From NCBI RefSeq assembly GCF_019443405.1, contig NZ_CP080376.1, forward strand, positions 930,001 to 994,000: a DNA stretch of 64,000 nt. The letters are read 5' to 3'. Source of the stretch: Brevundimonas sp. PAMC22021. Lineage in GTDB: Bacteria > Pseudomonadota > Alphaproteobacteria > Caulobacterales > Caulobacteraceae. The notes under the pieces are model-generated. The model was not told the DNA's origin. It made no database searches and saw nothing but the letters and a program-made list of their open reading frames with translations. Both the position numbers and the translations under genes were made by a program. Shown here piece by piece: positions 51,167-58,958 of this stretch; position 1 is the stretch's first letter, and the number at the start of each line of letters is the position of its first letter.

Positions 51167-52852
51167 GTGAAACGCACCATTCTCGCTTCGGTTTCCGCCG
51201 TCGCGCTTCTGGCCGGAGGCTCAGCCTTCGCCCAGACAAACAACACGTCGACGATCAACCAGTCTGGTACAGATCAGCAAGCTGAAGTTGAACAATACGG
51301 TCGCAACAACACCTCGAACGTCACTCAAAGCGGCAGCAACAATCGCACCAACATTGGTGACATCGGCGTTGAGCAGCGCGGAAACGACCACTCGTCGATT
51401 GTCAACCAAACCGGAGCGGGCGGCACTGTTCGCGTGCAGCAGTTCAATGAGGCCGGCGTTGGTGGCAACACGTCGCTTGTGAACCAGAGCGCGAACGGCG
51501 TGGTCAGCGCCAAGCAACACGGCGACAATGATCTGGTCGTGAACCAGGACGCAGGCCGCATCGACTACAGCGCCAGCATTCCGGGCAGCCCCACGAACGC
51601 CATGGCTTGGGTGGAGCAGCACGGCGACAACACCGCAAACATCACCCAAACCGAAACGGCCGATGGTTCGGATGCTTCGGTGTACCAGAACGGCTCGGGC
51701 AACCGCGCAACAGTCGATCAAGATGCCGGCATGAACGACGCGGGCGATGAGTGGAACGCCCGCGGTCTGGGCGGCATCGACCAAGTCGGCGATGCAAACG
51801 AGGCGACCATCACGCAACGCGCCGGATCCTACGCGGACGTGATGCAGAATGGTGACGGCAACTCCGCCGAAGTGACGCAGCAATCCGCCGGCAACTACGC
51901 GGCTACGAGCCAAACAGGTTCAGACAACACTGTTGACGTGGTGCAGCGTGACCAAGCCGGCGGCATCGTCACGACGGTGCAAAACAGTGACGACAGCTCC
52001 ATCAACGTCACGCAAACGTCGGACAACTCGGAAGCCTATCTCGAGCAAGGCGCAGGCGAGGGCAACAGCATCGTCCTGACGCAAGGCCGCGCGGCTGGAT
52101 CTCAGTTCCAGACCAACGGTCAAGAAGCCAACATTCAGCAGTACGGCGACGACAACGAAGTGTTGGCCAGCCAGTCGGGCAGCTCCGGCGATCTCGACAT
52201 CTATCAAAATGGTGATGGCAACTACGCCAACACGTCGCAATCCGGCTTCGACAACTCGATCGGCGACAGTGACCTGAACGGTTCAGTGGGTATCGATCAG
52301 ATCGGCTCTCGCAACGACGCCTTTGTGTCGCAGTCGGGTCAACTCTCGACCGTCTTGATCTCGCAAGTCAGCAGCGACAACTTCGCCGAAGTCAATCAAG
52401 GCGTGAACAACGCGCCGAACCCGGCGGGTTCGCCCGACCCTGCAGTTGCGATGGCCTCGATTCGCCAAGAAGGCGGCAGCTTCAACAGCAGCACAATTAA
52501 CCAGGTCGGCGGCAACGCCACCAACAGCGCCCGTCTGATGAACGCCGTCTCGACCCAGAGCGGCAATGACAACGTCAGCACAATCGACCAGACGAACACG
52601 TCCATCGCGTCGGCCTTCTCCAGCAACCTGGCGCAGGTTCGTCAGTCGGGCGACAACAACGACTCGGAAGTCCGACAAGACGGCATCCTGCTGATCGCCG
52701 ACGTGACTCAATCGGGCTCGGACAACACCTCCGACCTGTTCCAGACCGGAACGCAGAACAGCGCCACCGTGGTGCAGTCGGGCTCTTTCGACACCTCCAT
52801 CATCAATCAAAGCGGCGCCAACAACACCGCTTCGGTGCGTCAAGGCAACTGA
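51167..52852 (+). CDS. Very long curlin-repeat amyloid subunit (CsgA/CsgB-like), 561 aa
   Basis: A secreted protein with signal MKRTILASVSAVALLAGGSA ending FAQ. The rest is built of curlin-type strands of the form xVxQxGxxN; by eye about 40 Q-centred strands, compared with about ten in E. coli CsgA (151 aa). Typical units are NTSNVTQSGSNNRTN and IDQIGSRNDAFVSQSG. It ends TASVRQGN, as does the next protein (VASVRQGN). Function inferred: major or co-major matrix amyloid exported through CsgG. GTG start has CAGGGAG nine bases upstream. GC is lower than in neighbours, from Asn/Gln-rich codons. Confidence 0.9.
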   Translation: MKRTILASVSAVALLAGGSAFAQTNNTSTINQSGTDQQAEVEQYGRNNTSNVTQSGSNNRTNIGDIGVEQRGNDHSSIVNQTGAGGTVRVQQFNEAGVGGNTSLVNQSANGVVSAKQHGDNDLVVNQDAGRIDYSASIPGSPTNAMAWVEQHGDNTANITQTETADGSDASVYQNGSGNRATVDQDAGMNDAGDEWNARGLGGIDQVGDANEATITQRAGSYADVMQNGDGNSAEVTQQSAGNYAATSQTGSDNTVDVVQRDQAGGIVTTVQNSDDSSINVTQTSDNSEAYLEQGAGEGNSIVLTQGRAAGSQFQTNGQEANIQQYGDDNEVLASQSGSSGDLDIYQNGDGNYANTSQSGFDNSIGDSDLNGSVGIDQIGSRNDAFVSQSGQLSTVLISQVSSDNFAEVNQGVNNAPNPAGSPDPAVAMASIRQEGGSFNSSTINQVGGNATNSARLMNAVSTQSGNDNVSTIDQTNTSIASAFSSNLAQVRQSGDNNDSEVRQDGILLIADVTQSGSDNTSDLFQTGTQNSATVVQSGSFDTSIINQSGANNTASVRQGN

Positions 52853-52914
52853 GTGCTCAGGCCGCGTCTTCGGGCGCGGCTTTTCTCAAACCATAGATCC
52901 AACAGGAAACGACA

Positions 52915-54627
52915 ATGAAACTCTCCATCCTCGCGTCGGTCTCGGCCGTCGCTCTCCTCGCCGCCGGCGCCGCTTCAGCCCAAAGCAACACCTCGAACGT
53001 CACTCAAGCCGGAAATGGCCAGAACGCTGACGTGACGCAACGTGGCGCGAATGGCGTCTCCGCCGTGTTGCAAGACGGTTCGAACTCCAACTACGCTATC
53101 GTGGCTCAATACACGGGCTCCTCCCGCGCTGACTCCTACGTCTCGCAGAACGGCCAATACAGCATCGCTCGTGTGGACCAGGAGGGCGCGGGCGCCGAGT
53201 CGGATGTCACTCAGACCGGAAGCTCGCACCGCGTAGACGTGGATCAGAACGGCGACAGCTTCTCGTCGATCACACAGCAGAACTTCAACAACGACGCCAA
53301 CGTCAAGCAGACGGGCGACGCCAATCAGTCGTACATCTCGCAGACGGGCGACCGCGGCAACATTGGCTTGCACCCGAACAGCGTGAGCGGACTGGTCCAG
53401 AATGGCACTGCGAACGTCTCGAACATCACCCAGTCCGGTTCAGAACAAGATGCGGCTGTGAGCCAGCTGGGCAACGCGAACACCTCGGTTATCGACCAGA
53501 GCGGTAATCTGGCATCCTCGACGGTCCTCCAAAACGGCGACCGCAACGACTCCTTCGTGTCCCAGTTCGCTGAAGGCGCGTCGGCTACCGTTGCGCAGAA
53601 CAGCGACGACAACCGCTCCAACATCGTTCAGAACGCCGACGCCACCGCCTCGGTGACGCAGGGTGGCGGCTTCAACAGCTTTGGCACGATCGATGGTCGT
53701 GAGAACAACGTCTCGAACATCTTCCAGGAAGCTGGTTCCGCGGGTGCTGCCGCGACGGTTTCCCAAAACGGCGTTCTGAACTCGTCGCTGATCTATCAAG
53801 GCGCGGATTCGGACGCGACTGTGTCGCAAACCGGCACGTTCAACACCTCCGAGATCGACCAGGACGCCGACACCTCGGCTTCGGTGACTCAAGGCGGCGC
53901 CTACGGTGACAACCGCTCCTATGTTCTGCAAGGCGTGGGTTCGGACGGTTCGCAAGCCATCGTCAATCAATCCTCGGATAGCCGTCAGGCGGCTGCTCCG
54001 AGCAACGACTCGGTGATCCGCCAGTCAGCCGAGAACGCCTTCGCTGGCGTCAACCAAACCGGCGACGATAACTTGTCTAACGTGATCCAAAGCGGCGCCT
54101 TCAGCACCGCTGGCGTGTTGCAGAACGGCACGGGCAACGTGTCGAACGTTGACCAAGCGGGCGTCGTCACGTCAGCTGCGCTGCGCAACGCCGCTATGGT
54201 CGAGCAGATCGGCAGCAACCTCAACTCGGATATCGATCAAGTCGGTGAGTACGGCGACGCGATCGTTGACCAAATCGGCTCCGGCAACCGCTCGGTGGTT
54301 TATCAAGCCGCCAGCGGCAACACCGCCGAGATCGAGCAATCGGGCAGCGACAACCGTTCGCTGCTGTCGCAAACGGGGAACAACAACAACTTCTTCTTCG
54401 GCACGGGCGGCATCTCGCAATCCGGCACGGGTAATGAGTCTGATGCTTTCCAAACCGGCGACAACGGCATCCTGAATGTCACGCAAAGCGGATCGAACAA
54501 CGACTCGCTGGTCAACCAAGGCGGCAACCTGAACACCGCCACCGTTGTGCAAACGAGCGACTTCAACGTCTCGACCATCACTCAAGGTGGTTCGAACAAC
54601 GTCGCCTCGGTGCGTCAGGGCAACTAA
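52915..54627 (+). CDS. Very long curlin-repeat amyloid subunit (CsgA/CsgB-like), 570 aa
   Basis: Paralogue of the preceding gene, 62 bp downstream. Signal MKLSILASVSAVALLAAGAA ends ASAQ. About 45 Q-centred curlin strands were counted by eye, for example VTQAGNGQNADVTQRG, ISQTGDRGN and VSQLGNANTSVIDQSG. Same C-terminal cap VASVRQGN. The two share signal sequence and terminus but the repeat cores are diverged, so they arose by an old duplication and are probably both structural. Which is nucleator and which is fibre cannot be told. Confidence 0.9.
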   Translation: MKLSILASVSAVALLAAGAASAQSNTSNVTQAGNGQNADVTQRGANGVSAVLQDGSNSNYAIVAQYTGSSRADSYVSQNGQYSIARVDQEGAGAESDVTQTGSSHRVDVDQNGDSFSSITQQNFNNDANVKQTGDANQSYISQTGDRGNIGLHPNSVSGLVQNGTANVSNITQSGSEQDAAVSQLGNANTSVIDQSGNLASSTVLQNGDRNDSFVSQFAEGASATVAQNSDDNRSNIVQNADATASVTQGGGFNSFGTIDGRENNVSNIFQEAGSAGAAATVSQNGVLNSSLIYQGADSDATVSQTGTFNTSEIDQDADTSASVTQGGAYGDNRSYVLQGVGSDGSQAIVNQSSDSRQAAAPSNDSVIRQSAENAFAGVNQTGDDNLSNVIQSGAFSTAGVLQNGTGNVSNVDQAGVVTSAALRNAAMVEQIGSNLNSDIDQVGEYGDAIVDQIGSGNRSVVYQAASGNTAEIEQSGSDNRSLLSQTGNNNNFFFGTGGISQSGTGNESDAFQTGDNGILNVTQSGSNNDSLVNQGGNLNTATVVQTSDFNVSTITQGGSNNVASVRQGN

Positions 54628-54745
54628 GGCCTACCCGCGACCGACCTCTTCCTCCGGGATCGGGTCGGTCGCGACACCGGAGGGGCGGGCGCAGGGATGC
54701 GTCCGCCTCGACGGCTGATCGCGAGAAGCTCCAAGCTTTGACGCG

Positions 54746-55402
54746 ATGCGAGTTTTTCAAGACGAGTCGGCTGGGCCGGCGGTCTTTTGCAACGGAGCTG
54801 GATCCATGATCCGCACTCTCCTTCTTTCCGCCCTGTTCGCCGCCGCCGCCGCCTCGGGCGCGCAGGCCCAGATCGCGGCCAGCGCCTATGTGGAGCAGAT
54901 CGGCGACGCCAACCGCGCCACGATCACCCAGGCGCGGGGCTCGGCGTCGACCGCCGCCCGCATCCAGCAGCGCGGCGACAACAACACGGCCGGCGTCCGG
55001 CAGGAGGCTGGATCGGCCTATGCCGACGTGGCGCAATTCGGGAACGGCAACGGGGCCGGTGTCCTCCAGCAGGGAGATGCCGGCGGCCGGGCCACGGTGG
55101 GCCAGAACGGCAACGGCAACCAGGCCTCGGTCACGCAGATGGCCAGCGTCACGGCGCACGCCGCCTCCATTCAGCAGGACGGCGACCGCAACAGCATCGC
55201 CCTGAACCAGTCGGGCGAAGGCAACTCGGCCACCCTGACGCAGGACGGCGATGACAACGGCATGGTCGTCGCGCAGTCCGGCGCCGGCAACGCCCTGAAC
55301 TGGACGCAGGTCGGATCGAACCTGAGCGCGCCCGCCGTGATCATGGACGGGGTTGGCAAGACCCTGACCATCACCCAGACCAGCATTGTCACGCCCAAAT
55401 GA
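54746..55402 (+). CDS. Short curlin-repeat protein with extended signal region
   Basis: A secreted curlin-like protein. From 54806 it has 198 residues with signal MIRTLLLSALFAAAAASGAQ; from 54746 it has 218 with an added n-region beginning MRVFQDESAG, nearly the same as the start of CsgF. GGAG eight bases before 54806 favours the short form, but the shared decapeptide, with mainly synonymous codon differences, favours the long. Repeats include VEQIGDANRATITQ, GQNGNGNQASVTQ and LNQSGEGNSATLTQDG, about eight to ten strands, close in size to CsgA/CsgB. It may be the minor, nucleating subunit. Stop overlaps the next gene (ATGA). Confidence 0.85.
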   Translation: MRVFQDESAGPAVFCNGAGSMIRTLLLSALFAAAAASGAQAQIAASAYVEQIGDANRATITQARGSASTAARIQQRGDNNTAGVRQEAGSAYADVAQFGNGNGAGVLQQGDAGGRATVGQNGNGNQASVTQMASVTAHAASIQQDGDRNSIALNQSGEGNSATLTQDGDDNGMVVAQSGAGNALNWTQVGSNLSAPAVIMDGVGKTLTITQTSIVTPK

Positions 55403-56493
55403 CGGACGCGGTGGCCGACAGCGACATCGCGGTCGGCGCCCCGGCCGGCCGGAACCGGCGTCTGGCCGCGACCGTCGTTCTGGCGGTCATGTCGCTGGTG
55501 TGGGTCGGTGATGCGGGCGTGCGGGTGGTCAGGTCCATGGGCGACACTCCGAAGCTGTTCTCGCTCGGTGGCCTGGGCGCGGATGCCGACGGCGCGGACG
55601 CGACCGCGCCCGGTCCGCAGTCGGTCCTGATCCAGACCGGCCAGGGCAATCTGGCCGCCATACTCTCTTCCGGGGCGGTTCAGTCGCGGGTCTCCCAGTT
55701 CGGCGCTGACAACGAAGTGCAGGTGCGCCAAAACGGCGACGGCCTCGTTTCCGTGGTCGAGCAGGGCAGGGCGCCGGGAGCGGCCTCCGTATTCGAAACC
55801 GATCTGGCGGGGCGTCGCGCGGGGGTCGATCCGCTCGGTGGGGTCTCGGGCAACCGCGCCTTTATCGATCAGACGGGGGTGAACAACCGGTCGCTGATCG
55901 GCCAGTTCGGGACGGGCGCGACGGCCGACGTCGTGCAGCGCGGCGCGGGCAATCTGTCCAGCATCTTCCAGTCCGGCGCCGACGCCTCTGTGTTTGTCAG
56001 CCAGGCGGGCGAGCGCAACGGCTCGCTGATCATGCAGCACGACTTCGCGGTGCGCGCCAATGTGGTCCAGGTCGGCGAAGACGGCCTGTCCGAAGCGCGC
56101 CAGTGGGACCAGTCCTCCGGCTCGATCGCCCAGGTGTTCCAGGCGGGATCGCGCTCCATGTCCGACATCGACCAGGCCGGCGTGCGCAATCTCGCCACCG
56201 TGGTCCAGTGGGACGGCAGCGAGCGGGTCGCCTCCACCGTGATCCAGGACGGAAACCTGGGTCAGGCGCGGGTGGATCAGGCGGGGGTGGAGCTGGTCTC
56301 CATCGTGCGCCAGGCGTCCGGAGAGGCCAACGTCGCCGAGGTGTACCAGGCGGGTCTGAACAATGTGTCGGAGATCCTCCAGTCGGGATCCGCCAACATG
56401 GCCGCAGCGCGTCAGTCCGGCAGCGGCAATCGATCCGTCATCACCCAGTCCGGAACGGGCAACGTCGCCAGCGTCAGCCAGTCCGCCCTGTAG
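55399..56493 (+). CDS. Curlin-repeat protein with N-terminal membrane anchor
   Basis: A 364-residue protein. Instead of a cleavable signal it has a 20-residue Arg-preceded hydrophobic helix (RRLAATVVLAVMSLVWVG, residues about 22-40) without an evident cleavage site, then about 40 spacer residues and curlin strands: LIQTGQGNLAAIL, VSQFGADNEVQVRQNGDG, ITQSGTGNVASVSQSAL. The strands are spaced less regularly than in the two long proteins and several repeats have Glu or Trp in place of Asn. Translationally coupled to the preceding gene. It could be an anchored nucleator or assembly guide; it may instead be cleaved and secreted. Confidence 0.82.
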   Translation: MTDAVADSDIAVGAPAGRNRRLAATVVLAVMSLVWVGDAGVRVVRSMGDTPKLFSLGGLGADADGADATAPGPQSVLIQTGQGNLAAILSSGAVQSRVSQFGADNEVQVRQNGDGLVSVVEQGRAPGAASVFETDLAGRRAGVDPLGGVSGNRAFIDQTGVNNRSLIGQFGTGATADVVQRGAGNLSSIFQSGADASVFVSQAGERNGSLIMQHDFAVRANVVQVGEDGLSEARQWDQSSGSIAQVFQAGSRSMSDIDQAGVRNLATVVQWDGSERVASTVIQDGNLGQARVDQAGVELVSIVRQASGEANVAEVYQAGLNNVSEILQSGSANMAAARQSGSGNRSVITQSGTGNVASVSQSAL

Positions 56494-56540
56494 GTTCGGG
56501 GCTCGACCTGCTACAATCGTTGTCAAGGAGGCCGCGCCGC

Positions 56541-57272
56541 ATGATCCGTTCCGCCGCCGTTTTCGCCGCCGTCCTGCTCGCCTCCGGCGCCGCCGTGGGC
56601 CAGGATGGCTCGGGCGTGGCCATCACCCAGACCAATCCGACGCGGCCGGGCTCCTCCGACGCCGCACGCGCCGCCCAGGTGGGCGCGCCCGCCGCGCCTC
56701 TGCCGCAGGCAGAGCCGAGACCGCGCGACCGCACCGTGTCCGGCTCGACCCCGCCCGCCGACGGACCCGTGCCCTATACCCAAGTGACGGGCGAACGCGG
56801 ACAGGCCTATTCGCGGCTGGACCTGGCCACAGGCAGGCCCAGCGCCGAGGCGCCGGCGTCGCCCGCGCGCCGGGCCGAGGGACGAAACACCAGCACCGTG
56901 GTTCCAACCGGCCCGGATCGTTGCGATCCGCAGAACGCCCAGGCCCTCGCGGCATGTGCGCGCGTGATCGAGACGCGAGCCGGGGATTTTCCTGCGCCGA
57001 ACCCCGAACCGCTGTCGCCGGAACAAAGACTGCTGGCGACGCAGAACGAGCAACGGACGGCGCCGAACGATCTGGGCGCCGCCGCGCGTCGCCTGGCCAA
57101 TGGCGAGGTTGACGGCTCCAACGCCGCCCTGGCCGTCGCCTCCATGGCCCTGAACCGGCCCGCGCCGGATGAAGAGGATGCGGAAACGCCGGCGCTGGAC
57201 GCCGCGACCCAGGCGATCGTCGCCGGCGTGATAGGGGTGATCGGCGCAGGCGCTCCGGTCACGCCGAACTAG
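56541..57272 (+). CDS. Secreted protein of unknown function in the curli locus
   Basis: A 243-residue protein, not recognised. Signal MIRSAAVFAAVLLASGAAVG is followed by mature QDGSGVAITQTNPTRPG. The middle is Pro/Ala-rich; it has two Cys at PDRCDPQNAQALAACARVIE, about 13 residues apart, which could form a disulfide, and a C-terminal hydrophobic AIVAGVIGVIGAGAPVTPN. Strong AAGGAGG precedes ATG. It ends with TAG 12 bp before csgH, in the same frame. Position suggests a role in curli export or assembly; a CsgE-like function is conceivable but no CsgE similarity is seen. Confidence 0.8.
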   Translation: MIRSAAVFAAVLLASGAAVGQDGSGVAITQTNPTRPGSSDAARAAQVGAPAAPLPQAEPRPRDRTVSGSTPPADGPVPYTQVTGERGQAYSRLDLATGRPSAEAPASPARRAEGRNTSTVVPTGPDRCDPQNAQALAACARVIETRAGDFPAPNPEPLSPEQRLLATQNEQRTAPNDLGAAARRLANGEVDGSNAALAVASMALNRPAPDEEDAETPALDAATQAIVAGVIGVIGAGAPVTPN

Positions 57273-57284
57273 AAGGACTGCGCG

Positions 57285-57605
57285 ATGATCCCGGCCGATG
57301 GCGTGGACGCCCACTTCGAGATGGTTCGGTCCGAACGCGGGGTGGCCGTGTCCGCCTATGTCGCCGCCGACACGCCGCGCGAGCTGCGTTGGCGGCTGGT
57401 GGTCAGCTCGCGCACAAGCGGCGGGACCAGCAATGTCAGCCAAGGCGGCTCCACCGATGGCCGGTCGTCCGGACCTGTGGGCGTGGTGACCGTCTCGCCC
57501 GACAGTCAGGGCGCGGTGACCCTGTCCGTCTATGACGGCGAACGCATGGTGCACGAAGAGACGGCGGACCTCGCCGAGATGTCGTCGAGCTCGGAAGGCC
57601 GCTGA
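57285..57605 (+). CDS. csgH: Curli chaperone CsgH (CsgC-like)
   Basis: A 106-residue protein with the CsgH pattern: LRWRLVVSSRTSGGTSNVSQ then GG, and a beta-sandwich continuing as GVVTVSPDSQGAVTLSVYDG. CsgH in alphaproteobacteria, like CsgC, keeps CsgA from polymerising in the periplasm. It has no Cys, so no CxC of CsgC. No signal peptide is visible in the first residues (MIPADGVDAHFEMVRSE), which is odd for a periplasmic chaperone. The previous ORF, which has a signal, is in the same frame across a TAG. AAGGA lies eight bases before ATG. Confidence 0.84.
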   Translation: MIPADGVDAHFEMVRSERGVAVSAYVAADTPRELRWRLVVSSRTSGGTSNVSQGGSTDGRSSGPVGVVTVSPDSQGAVTLSVYDGERMVHEETADLAEMSSSSEGR

Positions 57606-57611
57606 CCGGCT

Positions 57612-58958
57612 CTACTGCTCGCTGCCCGTCCGCCACAGGCTGGAGGTGAGGGGCTCGGTCAGATAGGCGAGGGCGGTGCGCTTGCGCAGCAGCACGACGA
57701 CCTCGGCGGGCATGCCGGGCCGGATCTGGCGAGCCTTGGCGCCGAGCCGCTCGAGCTCGGCCGGCGGCACCACCACCTCGGCCCGGTAGTGACTGCGGCC
57801 GGTGGCCTCGTCGACGAAGCTGTCGGCCGAGATGCGCGTGACCTGACCGTGCAGGATCGGGATCGAACGCTCGCGAAGGCCAGGGAACTTGACCTCGGTC
57901 TCCTGGCCGATGCGGAGGTTGTCGATGTCGGCGGGATTGACCTGGGCGACGATCACCTGCGACGCCTCGTCCGGCACCACATCCATCAGCGTCTGGCCGG
58001 GCTGGATCACGCCGCCGGGCGTGAACACCGTCAGGCCGACGACCTGGCCGGTCGAGGGGCTGCGGATCTGGCTGCGGGCGATCTGACGCCGCGCCTCTTC
58101 CAGCCTTGGGCGGAGTTCGTTCAGCTGCACCTCGAGCTGGCGCAGGGTGTCGGCGACATCCTCGTTCATCTTGGTGGACACGCCCAGCATCTCGAGCCGG
58201 GTTTCGCCCACGGCCTCGCGCGCACTGGCGACCTGGGCGCGCAGGGCGCCGAGTTCGCCATCGAGGGACGCGGCCGTGCGCTCGAGCGCGCGCACGCGGT
58301 TCTGCGGCGCGAAACCCTTGGCTGCGAGTTCGCGCATGCCGACCAGTTCCTCCTCGATCAGGCGGCGCTGGGCGATGTTGGATTCGATCTGGCGCTGATA
58401 GCCCTCGATCTGCTGGTCGACCTGGCCGATGCGCTGCTGCAGCACGCCGGTCTCGGTCGAGCGGCCGCTGCGGCGGGCGCCGAACTGGAGGCGCTGTAGC
58501 CGCAGAGCCTCGTCGGCGAGGGCGCGGTCTTCGGCGGAAAGGCCGGCGAACTCTGCCGGAATGGGAATGGCGCCCAGGCGGTCGCGTTCGGCGATCATGC
58601 GGGCGCGCTGGGCCAGCAAGGACAGGACCTGTCCGGTCAGGCCGCGCTCGACGGCGCGCAGCTCTCCGGTGTTCAGCTCCACCAGCACCTGGCCGCGCTG
58701 GACCCGGTCGCCCTCGGCCACATGCAGTCGCGAGACGGTGCCGCCCTCGCGGTGCTGAACGGCCTGGCGATTGCCGGACACGGCGACCTGACCAGAGGCG
58801 TAGGCGCCCGCGTCCAGCGGCGCGAACGCCGCCCAGCCCAGGAACAGGCCAAAGAACAAGGCGATCAGCACGCCGCCGATGATCAGGTCACGACGGGGCG
58901 AATCGAGCTGGTCGTCGGAAGCGGAGACGCCGCCGGGGGGATCAAGCGTCTGGGTCAT
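57612..58958 (-). CDS. Type I secretion membrane fusion protein (HlyD/PrtE family)
   Basis: A 448-residue periplasmic adaptor linking the ABC transporter to a TolC-type channel. N-terminal anchor helix at about residues 25-46 (DLIIGGVLIALFFGLFLGWA), lipoyl half-motifs (VSGNRQAVQHREGGTV) near residues 60 and 300 (QIRSPSTGQVVGL), long coiled-coil hairpin at about 140-290, and a C-terminal PGMPAEVVVLLRKRTAL typical of the PrtE group. Starts in ATGA-type overlap with the ABC gene. The wider open frame (to 60266) is antisense shadow of the ABC gene and is rejected. Confidence 0.94.
   Translation of the reverse strand: MTQTLDPPGGVSASDDQLDSPRRDLIIGGVLIALFFGLFLGWAAFAPLDAGAYASGQVAVSGNRQAVQHREGGTVSRLHVAEGDRVQRGQVLVELNTGELRAVERGLTGQVLSLLAQRARMIAERDRLGAIPIPAEFAGLSAEDRALADEALRLQRLQFGARRSGRSTETGVLQQRIGQVDQQIEGYQRQIESNIAQRRLIEEELVGMRELAAKGFAPQNRVRALERTAASLDGELGALRAQVASAREAVGETRLEMLGVSTKMNEDVADTLRQLEVQLNELRPRLEEARRQIARSQIRSPSTGQVVGLTVFTPGGVIQPGQTLMDVVPDEASQVIVAQVNPADIDNLRIGQETEVKFPGLRERSIPILHGQVTRISADSFVDEATGRSHYRAEVVVPPAELERLGAKARQIRPGMPAEVVVLLRKRTALAYLTEPLTSSLWRTGSEQ

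Noticed and set aside
51167..54627. CRISPR-like or tandem DNA repeats in the two long curlin genes
   Set aside because: The repeats are at protein level, with diverged DNA and no constant spacer length; no cas genes are present.
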